A stretch of 7,747 nt of DNA from Candidatus Aminicenantota bacterium (GCA_026706325.1 JAPOYZ010000251.1:1-7747); one strand, 5' to 3'; shown: positions 1 to 7,073, numbered from the stretch's first letter. Program-made: numbers and translations. Notes: generated by a model from the sequence alone, not told the origin.

Positions 1-118
1 CCGTGATCCAGACCAGGCTGAAGCTGTCGGGACCGAAGCCGGTGACGCCGAGTTTTCCGGTGATGTAGTTGACGGAGACGCACAGACAGGCCAACAGCGC
101 CAGAGTCAGACCCTGCAT
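1..118 (-). CDS. EamA/DMT-family membrane transporter, N-terminal fragment
   Basis: Only the first 39 codons are present; the rest lies beyond the left edge. The peptide begins MQGLTLALLACLCVSVNYIT, a hydrophobic first membrane helix, followed by GKLGVTGFGPDSFSLVW. Asn-Tyr at the end of helix 1, then a Gly-Lys and a short loop leading to a second helix, is typical of drug/metabolite (EamA) exporters, in which the first helix of the repeat is followed by such a loop. The substrate cannot be inferred. The start is taken at the ATG at 118, although no good Shine-Dalgarno site precedes it. An in-frame TTG at 148 would add ten residues, and a stop lies a little further upstream. The gene points away from the small plus-strand gene at 227, so the two share a 108-bp divergent spacer. 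It is separated from the amine cluster and probably unrelated to it. The family call rests on a short stretch. Confidence 0.55.
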   Translation of the reverse strand, partial: MQGLTLALLACLCVSVNYITGKLGVTGFGPDSFSLVWIT

Positions 119-179
119 GAGGTTTTCCGGCTCGGCCGCGGGCGGCAACGAAATCGACGTCCAGCATGGCCTCTACGGG

Positions 180-220
180 CAAGGCTTTGCCTTGAACACG
201 CGGACTCGTCTACGTACCCT
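180..220 (+). promoter_or_regulatory. Weak candidate promoter with overlapping hairpin
   Basis: A perfect 6-bp inverted repeat, CAAGGC TTT GCCTTG, occupies 180-194. It overlaps a possible -35 box TTGAAC (192-197), followed after 17 bp by TACCCT (215-220) as a possible -10 box. If used, transcription would start at about the ATG at 227, giving a leaderless or nearly leaderless mRNA. That would fit the absence of a ribosome binding site before that gene. The -10 match is poor (three of six), and such matches arise by chance in a divergent spacer, so this is a low-confidence suggestion. Confidence 0.2.
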
Positions 221-226
221 GTTTTC

Positions 227-430
227 ATGGCAATGATGCTTTCGAAGACCTACGATGCTCTCAGATCTGCCGGTGCGCCAGAAAACAAGGCCCGGGAGGC
301 GGCGGAGGAGATCGCCGGCTTCGAGAATCGCTTAACCGCCATCGGAGCCGACCTCAGACTGGTGAAATGGATAGCCGGATTCAACCTGGCCTTCACCCTC
401 TCACTTCTGTGGAGGGGGTTTACCACCTGA
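227..430 (+). CDS. Small helical, single-span membrane protein (hypothetical)
   Basis: This encodes 67 residues, soluble and helical at first and then membrane-spanning. Residues 5-45 are charged and amphipathic (KTYDALRSAGAPENKAREAAEEIAG, then FENRLTAIGADLRL), consistent with a short coiled coil. Residues 47-63 (KWIAGFNLAFTLSLLWR) form one hydrophobic helix close to the C-terminus. The pattern resembles the DUF1640-like small coiled-coil membrane proteins common in Proteobacteria and environmental genomes, often mislabelled integrase. No function is established and I infer none. Three in-frame ATGs (227, 233, 236) compete for the start; none has a clear Shine-Dalgarno site, so the first is given. 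The gene converges with the glutamine synthetase-like gene, with 36 bp between their stops and no obvious terminator there. Its protein-like composition and family resemblance argue for a real gene. Confidence 0.65.
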   Translation: MAMMLSKTYDALRSAGAPENKAREAAEEIAGFENRLTAIGADLRLVKWIAGFNLAFTLSLLWRGFTT

Positions 431-466
431 TCGCAGCATCTATAAGCGGAACGGAACGGGCGTAGT

Positions 467-1804
467 TCAGAACTGCCCCAGGTAGCGGTCGACCTCCCAC
501 TGCGAGACCGAGTCGTGGTAGGCCTTCCACTCCTCCCGCTTCATTTGGACGTAGTACTCGCCGTAGGGGGACCCCAGGGCTCCAAGGACCACCGGGTCCT
601 GCTCCAGGGCGTCGATGGCGTCCGACAGATTTTCCGGCAAAAGGTCGATCCCCTCGGCCCTCAACTGCTCCCGGGGGACCTCATATAGGTTGCGGTCGTT
701 TCGGGTGCCGGCCGGCAGCTCGTTCTCGATCCCGTCCAGGCCCGCGGCCAGCATGACGGAGGCGGCCAGGTAGGGGTTGGTGGCGCCGTCCACGGTCCGG
801 TTCTCAATGCGCCCCGCATCCGGGATCCGGATCATCTGCGTCCGGTTGCTGGCCCCGTAGGTGACGAACACGGGCGCCCAGGTCGCCCCCGAGCGGGGAG
901 CGCCCCGGATCAGCCGCTTGTAGGAATTGACGATGGGTGCGGTCACCGCCGTCACGGCACGGGCGTGCTCCTTGAGTCCCCCGATGAAGTGATAGGCGAG
1001 CCGGGAGAGCCCGTTTTCGTCCGATTCGTCCAGAAACAGGTTCTCGTCGGTCTCGGCGTCCCAGAGGCTGATGTGAAAGTGGGCGCCGTTGCCGGTCAGG
1101 TGGGAGAAGGGCTTGGGCATGAAGGTGGCCGTCAATCCCCGCTCCTCGGCCAACGCCTTGACCATCCAGCGGTAGAAGGTGTGGCGGTCGGCGGTCCTGA
1201 GGGCGTCGGAATAGGTCCAGTTGATCTCGAACTGGCAGTTGGCGTCCTCGTGGTCGTTGGCGTAGGGGCCCCAGCCCAACTGGTCCAGGTACCGGACCAG
1301 GGTCGTCATCAGGTCCAGGCTCCGGTTGAGCGCCGTCAGGTCGTAACAGGGCTTGTCGAGGCGGTCCAGGGGATCGAAGGGAGCGTAGCCGCCGTCCTCA
1401 TCCCTCCGGAGCAGCATGAATTCGGGCTCGACTCCTACCTTGAGGACATATCCCTTTTGGCGCGCCTGCTCCAGGTTGTTCTGCAGAATCGTCCTGGGGC
1501 AGTAGGGCCACGGTTTCTCGTCCACCTGGATGTTGGAAGCCACCCAGGCCAGGTTGGGACGCCAGAGAATCCGGGTCACGCTGGAGAAGTCGGGGATGGC
1601 GATCATGTCTGTGTCGTGCGGACCCTGACCCATGTTCCCGGCGGCGAACCCGGCGAATCCGGCGCTGCCGGCGGCCATGTCGTCAATGCGCTTGGCCGGC
1701 ACCAGCTTGGCCTTGGGCATGCCCCCCATCTCCACGAAGGAACAGAGAAAGAATTCGAGTTCGCCCGCGTCCACCAGTCTTCGAGTCTCTTCCAGTCCGC
1801 TCAT
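467..1804 (-). CDS. gmaS: Type III glutamine synthetase (GlnT), probable gamma-glutamylmethylamide synthetase
   Basis: This 445-residue cytoplasmic ligase of the glutamine synthetase fold matches the usual length of GlnT/GmaS (about 435-445). Residues 15-95 form the N-terminal beta-grasp domain with the subfamily signature MGGMPKAKLVP (26-36) and GFAGFAAGNM (49-58). The catalytic domain follows. Visible motifs are the metal-binding glutamates of VEPEF (E126, E128), NDHEDANCQFEINW (183-196), FMPKPF with TGNGAHFHIS (228-246), NSYKR (293-297), and RIENRTVDGATNPYL (332-346). GmaS joins methylamine to glutamate using ATP, giving gamma-glutamylmethylamide; other type III enzymes accept ammonia or other amines. 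The adjacent sox-like and glutamate-synthase-like genes favour GmaS. NLYEVP (372-377) aligns with the NLYDLP adenylylation site of GlnA, placing Tyr374 at that position. The ATG is well supported by AGGGGAG (1810-1816), five bases upstream. A 144-bp gap separates it from soxB, so it may be last in the operon or have its own promoter. The family is sure; the amine substrate is inferred. Confidence 0.88.
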   Translation of the reverse strand: MSGLEETRRLVDAGELEFFLCSFVEMGGMPKAKLVPAKRIDDMAAGSAGFAGFAAGNMGQGPHDTDMIAIPDFSSVTRILWRPNLAWVASNIQVDEKPWPYCPRTILQNNLEQARQKGYVLKVGVEPEFMLLRRDEDGGYAPFDPLDRLDKPCYDLTALNRSLDLMTTLVRYLDQLGWGPYANDHEDANCQFEINWTYSDALRTADRHTFYRWMVKALAEERGLTATFMPKPFSHLTGNGAHFHISLWDAETDENLFLDESDENGLSRLAYHFIGGLKEHARAVTAVTAPIVNSYKRLIRGAPRSGATWAPVFVTYGASNRTQMIRIPDAGRIENRTVDGATNPYLAASVMLAAGLDGIENELPAGTRNDRNLYEVPREQLRAEGIDLLPENLSDAIDALEQDPVVLGALGSPYGEYYVQMKREEWKAYHDSVSQWEVDRYLGQF

Positions 1805-1909
1805 GATTTCTCCCCTGATTCAGTTGTGTTTCGGACCTCGAACGTGCCGTGGTTTCCGGGTCTCCGCGACTGCGTCGATGCCCCCGGCGTAGTGCGGAGA
1901 GTACGCTTC

Positions 1910-1934
1910 CGGGGGCTCCGGTTGCAAGCCCCCG
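1910..1934 (-). other. Intergenic hairpin between soxB and gmaS-like gene
   Basis: A perfect 8-bp GC-rich stem, CGGGGGCT paired with AGCCCCCG, encloses a 9-base loop. It lies 15 bp after the soxB stop codon in the transcribed (minus) direction and about 105 bp before the glutamine synthetase start. No T-run follows on the minus strand, so it is not a classical intrinsic terminator. It could protect or define the 3' end of the sox mRNA, or attenuate read-through into the synthetase gene. The stem is seen; the role is inferred. The rest of the gap (1805-1948) holds the strong ribosome binding site at 1810-1816 and no other clear element. Confidence 0.45.
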
Positions 1935-1948
1935 CCTCCCCCCGGTCT

Positions 1949-3160
1949 CTAGTGCGAGACGGCGGCCGAGGCCTTCTCTCCGACCAGCCGGTTTTCGTGA
2001 AAGCGCGTCAAGCGGAAGGGCTTGATCAACTCGGGCGTCCTTCCGGTGGCGATCAGCTCCGCCAGGCACTTGCCGCCGGCCGGACCCGCCTTGAACCCGT
2101 ACGTGCCCCACCCCACGTCCATGAAGAATCCGCCGACTTCCGGGTGTTCGTCGATGATGGGACTGTAGTCGGGCGTCATGTCGCAGATACCGCCCCACTG
2201 GCGCAGGACCTTGACCTGGTGCAGATCGGGAAACAGCTCCAGGGCGTGGAACGCCATCGACTTGAGCGTGGGCAGGGTGGAGCCCAGGTGGTAGGAGGGA
2301 TAGGGGTCGATCTCGGCCCCGATGACGAACTCTCCCCGGGGAGTCTGGTTCACGTAGACGTGGAGATTGGCCGAAACGATGACCTTGTCCAGCAGGGGCT
2401 CCATGGGCTCCGTGACGCAGGCCTGTAGAGGGTGGCTGACGATGGGGAGCTCCACGCCTGCCATGGCCGCGATCAGGGAGCACCAGCCGGAAGTGGCGTT
2501 GACCACGGCGCCGGTCCGGATTGTCCCCCGGTTCGTGTGGACGGTGGATATCCTGCCCGCCTGGAGGCCCAGGTCCAGGACCTCGGTATGGGCATGGACC
2601 TCGACGCCGAGTTGGCTGGCTTGGTGGGCGTAGCCCCAGACCACGGCGTCGTGCCGGATGATTCCGCCCGGAGCGTGATACAGGGCGGCCATGATCGGAT
2701 ACCGGGGGGCGGAAGAGGTGTCGAGGGCCGGGACCATGCGCCTGATTTCGGCCGGGCCGATGATCCGGCTCCTGACCCCCATGATGCGGTTGGCTTCGGC
2801 CCGCACCCGGAGGCCGTTGACCGCGGCCTCGGTGTGGGCCAGCGTCAGGTGGCCCTGCTGCGAAAACAGCAGGTTGTAGTCCAGGTCGTCGGAGAGTTCC
2901 TCGTAGAGGGCCAGGCTCTCGGCGTAGAAGGGAATGGCTTCCGGGGTCCGGTAGTTGGCCCGGAGGATGGCCGTATTGCGTCCGCTGTTTCCCGATCCCA
3001 GATAACCCTTCTCCAGGACCGCCACGTTTGTGATCCCGAGGCGGGCCAGGTAATAGGCGGTGGCCAGTCCGTGGACGCCGGCGCCGATCACCACCACGTC
3101 GTAGCGGTCGCCGAGCCGATGCTCCTGCCACATGGGATCGAAGCGGAACAAGCGTGACAC
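1949..3160 (-). CDS. soxB: Sarcosine oxidase-like beta subunit (FAD/FMN amine oxidoreductase; MgdA-like)
   Basis: This 403-residue flavoprotein has the normal SoxB length. It is the catalytic subunit that oxidises the N-methyl group of a secondary amino acid (sarcosine, or N-methylglutamate in the MgdA branch). Residues 21-50 are the FAD-binding Rossmann motif (VVVIGAGVHG, with E50 ending the second strand). GNSGRN (57-62) follows. RHDAV places His170 where the family's covalent FMN histidine lies (His173 in the Corynebacterium enzyme). Near the C-terminus are RQWGGICDMTPDYSPI (320-335) and GWGTYGFKAGPAGG (350-363), strongly SoxB-like. The GTG start is decided by GGAGGAG six bases upstream, embedded in the end of soxG; the genes are 3 bp apart, so translation is probably coupled. 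Unusually, soxB is last of the four rather than first. There is no signal peptide, so it is cytoplasmic. The subunit identity is very secure; the substrate is not. Confidence 0.93.
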   Translation of the reverse strand: MSRLFRFDPMWQEHRLGDRYDVVVIGAGVHGLATAYYLARLGITNVAVLEKGYLGSGNSGRNTAILRANYRTPEAIPFYAESLALYEELSDDLDYNLLFSQQGHLTLAHTEAAVNGLRVRAEANRIMGVRSRIIGPAEIRRMVPALDTSSAPRYPIMAALYHAPGGIIRHDAVVWGYAHQASQLGVEVHAHTEVLDLGLQAGRISTVHTNRGTIRTGAVVNATSGWCSLIAAMAGVELPIVSHPLQACVTEPMEPLLDKVIVSANLHVYVNQTPRGEFVIGAEIDPYPSYHLGSTLPTLKSMAFHALELFPDLHQVKVLRQWGGICDMTPDYSPIIDEHPEVGGFFMDVGWGTYGFKAGPAGGKCLAELIATGRTPELIKPFRLTRFHENRLVGEKASAAVSH

Positions 3161-3163
3161 TCG

Positions 3164-3847
3164 CTACTCCTCCAGTCGCTTCCACGCGTCCAGACCGCAG
3201 GGACGGAGGCCGTACTCCCTCCCCGCGTCCAGGACCATGTCCCAGAGATAGGCGCCGTACTCGGCGCTCACCAGGATCGGGTAAGTGGGCAAACCGCCCC
3301 GGTCCCAGCGAATCAAAAGAACCCGGACACCCGCCATGGGCGCCGCGGCGCAGGTCCCGTGGGGGCGGGCCTCCTCTCTCAGGTCGAGGGTGGTGAGCTT
3401 GGCCAGGACACGCCGGGACTCGGGTCCCCAAAGCGCCATCAGGGCGAGTCCGTCGGTTCGTTCCAGCAGGTGGAGACAGCCGTCTCCGTCTTCCCCGGAC
3501 ACCGGTCGATGTTCCGGCGGGCCGTCCTGGTAGAGGAACAAGGCCTCTCCGGGCGTGATCCGGCAGAGGCAGCCGGTCCGGGTGCCGGCCACGCGGCCCG
3601 GAGCCGGGACCTTCCCGGAAACGCCGGGCTCGAGATCGCGTTCCAGGTCCCGGCCCCTGGCCTGCCACTTCCCGGTCCCGCTAAGGTCCGAGAGGGCGAC
3701 ACCCGTGCTGCCGGCCTGAAACTCCGCTTCCGGGTCCCCGAAATGGCGGGCCCGAGCCCAACCGGACCCGGTTTCGAAGACGGCCTCCGCCTCCCGCAAC
3801 CGGGCATGCAAGGGTGATCGGCGGAGCGGATTCCAAGCGTCGGGCAT
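3164..3847 (-). CDS. soxG: Sarcosine oxidase-like gamma subunit, GcvT-like (MgdD-like)
   Basis: This protein of 227 residues is somewhat longer than the usual SoxG (about 180-210). SoxG is a small GcvT-fold subunit that helps assemble the heterotetramer and has no known catalytic residues. Its family membership shows in ALMALWGPESRRVLA (135-149), a typical GcvT/SoxG strand-helix, and in EYGAYLWDMVLDAG (196-209). The latter closely matches the C-terminal GcvT domain of the neighbouring SoxA (YGAYLWDTLLEAG), so the two share ancestry. The N-terminal third (VALSDLSGTGKW, 50-61) also looks more GcvT-like than in classical SoxG. The start is the ATG at 3847, two bases after the soxA stop, with GAGAAG upstream. 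A TTG at 3853 overlapping that stop is possible but less likely. Its end carries the soxB ribosome binding site. The position between soxA and soxB supports the call more than sequence alone. Confidence 0.78.
   Translation of the reverse strand: MPDAWNPLRRSPLHARLREAEAVFETGSGWARARHFGDPEAEFQAGSTGVALSDLSGTGKWQARGRDLERDLEPGVSGKVPAPGRVAGTRTGCLCRITPGEALFLYQDGPPEHRPVSGEDGDGCLHLLERTDGLALMALWGPESRRVLAKLTTLDLREEARPHGTCAAAPMAGVRVLLIRWDRGGLPTYPILVSAEYGAYLWDMVLDAGREYGLRPCGLDAWKRLEE
3167..3173 (-). promoter_or_regulatory. Ribosome binding site deciding the soxB GTG start
   Basis: GGAGGAG lies inside the last codons of soxG and six bases before GTG at 3160. No other in-frame start nearby has a comparable site, and the N-terminus it yields keeps the usual distance to the FAD motif. 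The overlap with soxG implies translational coupling. Confidence 0.8.
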
Positions 3848-3849
3848 GG

Positions 3850-6771
3850 TCAACTTCTCAACTTTGCGCCTTTCGGATCGTAAAAGGGCGCGGCGTGCAC
3901 CCGGCCGGGGAGCAACGAGCCTTCGTGACTGATCAGGATCGGCGATCCATCGGCCGCATCCTCTTCCGGGACCCAGGCCAATCCGATGCAGCGGTCCTGG
4001 TGGGGGATCCAGCGGGCGCTGGTGACGCGCCCCACCGGCTGCCGGTCACGGACCACGGCGGTCCCCTCCCGGACCCGCCGGGAGGTCACGAAACCGACCA
4101 GGCGGTTGTGCGCACCCTCCTTCATGGCTTTCCGGAGAGCCTGCCGGCCGATGAAGTCCGGTTTGTCCATTTTCACCACCCAGCCCATGTTCGACTCGAT
4201 GGGATTGCTCAGGGCGTCCGTGTCCTGACCCACGATGAAGTGCTTCTTTTCCAGCCTGAGGATCCTCTGGGCCTCGACGCCGAAGGGGGCGATCCCCTGA
4301 TCGGCTCCCGCTTCCAGAAGAGTGTCCCAGAGATACGCCCCGTACGAGGCGGGGACGTGGATCTCCCAGCCGGTCTCGCCCACGAACCCGATCCGGAGCA
4401 GCCGCGCCGGTACGCCGGCCACCGTCGCCGTCCGGCAGCGCATGTAACGGAACGCCTGGTTGGAGAGATCCAGGCCGGTCAACCGGGAGAGGACCGTCCG
4501 GGCCCTGGGGCCGGCCAGGTTGACGGCGGCAAAATGAGCGGTGATTTCGGTGACGTGGGCACAGAAGCCGGACACCACCGCCCACCAGTCCATCCACTGC
4601 TCCACGAAGGAGATGTTGCCCGTGGTGGTGGTGATGTAGAAGTGGTCTTCGGCCAGGCGGCTGACTGTGCCGTCGTCCAGGATGATTCCATCCTCGCCGC
4701 AGAGGACCCCGTAGCGGATCCGCCCCGGCTTCAGGTTGGAGAAGTGGTGGGTGTAGACCAGGTCCAGCAGCTTGCCCGCGTCGCGGCCCTGGACCTCCAG
4801 TTTTCCCAGCGTGCTCACGTCGATGACCCCCACGCGCTCCCGGACCGCCCTCCATTCCTGCTCCGGGTTCCCGTAGCTGAAGGGGCGCATCCACTCCCCC
4901 ATGGCCATCTGTTCGGCTCCCGAGGCCTGGTGCCGCCCGTGAAGCGGCGTCAGCTTGACCGGATGGTGGTGGGGACCGGCCAAGATCCCCAAGGAGACGG
5001 GGGCGACCGGGGGACGCGACGTGGTCCTTCCGGTCTCGTGCAGGGTGCGTCCGGTCTCCCGGGCGCAGGCGCCGGCCAGGAGCATCTGGCACATTTTCCC
5101 CTGGCAGGGGCCCATGGTGGCCGTGGTGTAGCGCTTGAGGAGCTCCATTTCGCGGAACCCCTCCCGGACCGCGTTGGCCACGTCCTTGTCCGTCACGTCC
5201 TCGCAGAGGCAGACGAAGGCCTTCTCCCCGCCCGGGCTCTGGCGGGGAAAGGGGATCTCCTCCCGGGCCTTCCCGGACCGCGACTCCTCCCGCTGTTGCC
5301 GGTCCAACCGGTCGAGCCGTTCCAGTCGCCGGGCCGCCGGACCGTCCAGCGGACGGACAGCCGCCGCGGCCCTCAGCCCGGCGGTCCGGCCCTGGCGGAG
5401 CAGGGATGGCAGGTCCCGTGTCCCTTCCAGGTGGCCCGCCGCGTGGACGTGCGCCGGAAGGGATGCGCAGACGTGCTGGTTGCTGCAGGCGTCGAATCGC
5501 GCCTTGCCCCCCTCCTGGCGCGGGAGTTCGATGGCCGGCGACCAGGGCGAGCAGAGGCAGACCAGGTCGCATTTATAGGTGGCCACCCGGTGCCGGTTCG
5601 AAACACCCCCAGCCGGGCCGACGGCCACTCTCAGCGCTTCGACTTTCCGCTTTCCCTGGGCCGCAACCGGATGGGATGCGCGGAGATGGTGCACGCCCAG
5701 ATCGGCGAGGCGGCCTGCGGAGGGGCTTGCGGACGGATCTGAGCGCCGGTCCACCACCACCGACAGCTCGACCCCCGCATCGTGGAGCTCCAGCGCCAGC
5801 TCCAGGCCTTCGTCGTCCGAGACCACCACCGCGGCGCGGGTCCCGGGCCGGACCCGGTACAGGTTCAGGAGCTTCCGGACCCCGGAGCCCAGCATCACGC
5901 CCGGCAGGTCGTTGCCGGCGAACAGGAGGGGATACTCATGGTTGCCCGTCGCCGCCACCAGTTGGCCGTACCGGAGATGGATGAGGCGATCTCCCCGGGC
6001 GATGCTGAGGAGGCGTCCCTCGTATGCGCCGAAGGCCAATGATCCGGTCAGGACCCGGATGCCGGGGTGGTCCAGGACCTTGCGGCTCCAGGTGCGGGCC
6101 AACTCGAAACCGGCAAGCGAGGCTCCGGTGTCCGGATCGACGACCTGGCCGGACCGTGACCGGAGCCGTCCCCCCAGTTCCGATTCGCTCTCCACCAGGA
6201 CCACCTGGGCGCCGGAATCGGCCGCGGCCAGAGCCGCCGCCATTCCCGCGGCTCCGCCTCCCGCCACGGCGACCTCGGTGTGTCGATGCTGGTGCTCGTA
6301 ATGGGGAGGCTTCCCGTTCGAGTGGTTGAGGCTCCCCAGGCCGGCGAGACGCCGGATGACCGGTTCGGCCAGCCGCCACATGAGGCGCGGACGGATCAGG
6401 GTCTTGTAGTAGAAGCCCACCGGCATCAGAGCGTCCAACCGCTCGATCAGCGAGAGCAGGTCCCAGCGCGGCGACGGCCAGCAGTGCTGCGACTTCACCT
6501 CGTCCCCGTCCTGGACCGGCTGCATGCAGGTTCGCACGTTGGGCGTCCCGTTGACGTTCATGAGGCAGTTGGGACAGTTGCCCGAGACGCAGAGCAGCCC
6601 GCGGGGCCGGTGATATTTGAAGCTGCGGGAGAAGATGCTCACCCCGGATGCCAGCAGGGCCGAGGCCACCGTGTCTCCGGGATGGGCTTCGCAGGTCTTG
6701 CCGTCGAAGCGGAAGGAGATCCGCCGGCCGCGGTCCAGGAGCTCTCCCGGTTTCGGATCCAGTCGCCGCAT
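3850..6771 (-). CDS. soxA: Sarcosine oxidase-like alpha subunit with two predicted [2Fe-2S] sites (MgdC-like)
   Basis: This 973-residue protein has the usual SoxA length. Domains in order: residues 15-95, ferredoxin-like (Fer2_4) with Cys61, 66, 69 and 82 in C-x4-C-x2-C-x12-C spacing; about 165-475, pyridine-nucleotide/FAD disulfide-reductase-like region with AGGGAAGMAAA (170-180) and E194 ending the second strand; 478-515, an Arg/Glu-rich linker; 518-565, a BFD-like domain with Cys521, 523, 556 and 561 (CLCEDVT ... GPCQGKMC); about 620-973, a GcvT-like domain (GVIDVSTLGKLEVQG, 648-662; FVGETGWEIHVPASYGAYLWD, 796-816) expected to bind tetrahydrofolate and capture the C1 unit as methylene-THF. 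Classical sarcosine oxidase alpha subunits lack both cysteine sets, which instead recall HcnA/HcnB and octopine oxidase subunits, so electron transfer through Fe-S is inferred. The same frame stays open back to 7083, but that part lies over soxD; the ATG at 6771, 8 bp after the soxD stop with GAAGG upstream, gives the family's N-terminus. Confidence 0.92.
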   Translation of the reverse strand: MRRLDPKPGELLDRGRRISFRFDGKTCEAHPGDTVASALLASGVSIFSRSFKYHRPRGLLCVSGNCPNCLMNVNGTPNVRTCMQPVQDGDEVKSQHCWPSPRWDLLSLIERLDALMPVGFYYKTLIRPRLMWRLAEPVIRRLAGLGSLNHSNGKPPHYEHQHRHTEVAVAGGGAAGMAAALAAADSGAQVVLVESESELGGRLRSRSGQVVDPDTGASLAGFELARTWSRKVLDHPGIRVLTGSLAFGAYEGRLLSIARGDRLIHLRYGQLVAATGNHEYPLLFAGNDLPGVMLGSGVRKLLNLYRVRPGTRAAVVVSDDEGLELALELHDAGVELSVVVDRRSDPSASPSAGRLADLGVHHLRASHPVAAQGKRKVEALRVAVGPAGGVSNRHRVATYKCDLVCLCSPWSPAIELPRQEGGKARFDACSNQHVCASLPAHVHAAGHLEGTRDLPSLLRQGRTAGLRAAAAVRPLDGPAARRLERLDRLDRQQREESRSGKAREEIPFPRQSPGGEKAFVCLCEDVTDKDVANAVREGFREMELLKRYTTATMGPCQGKMCQMLLAGACARETGRTLHETGRTTSRPPVAPVSLGILAGPHHHPVKLTPLHGRHQASGAEQMAMGEWMRPFSYGNPEQEWRAVRERVGVIDVSTLGKLEVQGRDAGKLLDLVYTHHFSNLKPGRIRYGVLCGEDGIILDDGTVSRLAEDHFYITTTTGNISFVEQWMDWWAVVSGFCAHVTEITAHFAAVNLAGPRARTVLSRLTGLDLSNQAFRYMRCRTATVAGVPARLLRIGFVGETGWEIHVPASYGAYLWDTLLEAGADQGIAPFGVEAQRILRLEKKHFIVGQDTDALSNPIESNMGWVVKMDKPDFIGRQALRKAMKEGAHNRLVGFVTSRRVREGTAVVRDRQPVGRVTSARWIPHQDRCIGLAWVPEEDAADGSPILISHEGSLLPGRVHAAPFYDPKGAKLRS

Positions 6772-6779
6772 GGAGCCCT

Positions 6780-7067
6780 TCAACTTCCGCCGGGTCCGGT
6801 CCCGGGCTCTCCCAGCTCGTGGGGCCAGAAGCTGGAGACCACCTGGTTGGAGGCGACGACGCGCCTGGCCAGGAACCAGCAGCGGCAACCCGTGGAGTGG
6901 AGCCACCACTCCAGTTCCTCCCCCGGATGGTTCTTTCGGAAATAGCGGTAGCGGGCCCAATCCCGCTCCGGCGCCCCTTGCGCCGGCCGCTTCTGGTACT
7001 CCCCCGCGCAGTGGAACTCGTAGGCCGACCGGGGTCCGCAATTGGGACAGTTCATCAGAAAGGACAC
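6780..7067 (-). CDS. soxD: Sarcosine oxidase-like delta subunit, zinc-binding (MgdB-like)
   Basis: This small cytoplasmic subunit of 95 residues has the usual SoxD length. In the known heterotetramer SoxD binds one zinc ion and has a structural role. The expected ligands are present: Cys7 and Cys10 in MNCPNCGPR, and His57 and Cys61 in WWLHSTGCRCWF. The YEFHCAGEY stretch after the first pair and the Trp-rich segment before the histidine are also typical. The start is the GTG at 7067, six bases after GGGAG; the ATG at 7055 has no ribosome binding site and would leave only two residues before the first cysteine. It is the first gene of the compact soxDAGB block, 8 bp before soxA, and follows a 268-bp gap containing a hairpin array, where an operon promoter or leader could lie. 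The identity is strong. Confidence 0.92.
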   Translation of the reverse strand: MSFLMNCPNCGPRSAYEFHCAGEYQKRPAQGAPERDWARYRYFRKNHPGEELEWWLHSTGCRCWFLARRVVASNQVVSSFWPHELGEPGTGPGGS

Positions 7068-7073
7068 AGGCGA

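Noticed and set aside
119..167. Alternative minus-strand reading from an ATG near 167 through the EamA region
   Set aside because: The frame gives an Arg/His/Gly-rich peptide, whereas the frame from 118 gives a clean membrane helix typical of EamA transporters.
965..2428. Plus-strand open frame of 487 codons across the glutamine synthetase-like gene, the gap and soxB
   Set aside because: It spans two real minus-strand genes and the spacer, has no recognisable domain and a composition typical of antisense shadow frames.
1683..3668. Minus-strand open frame of 661 codons over soxG and soxB
   Set aside because: It is an alternative frame of the true sox genes; the peptide is Arg/Gly/Pro-rich with no motif, and it bridges gene boundaries.
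3814..5742. Plus-strand open frame of 642 codons opposite soxA
   Set aside because: It lies antisense to a clearly recognisable gene. The peptide is rich in Gly, Pro, His and Arg with no domain, as expected from the complement of GC-rich coding sequence.
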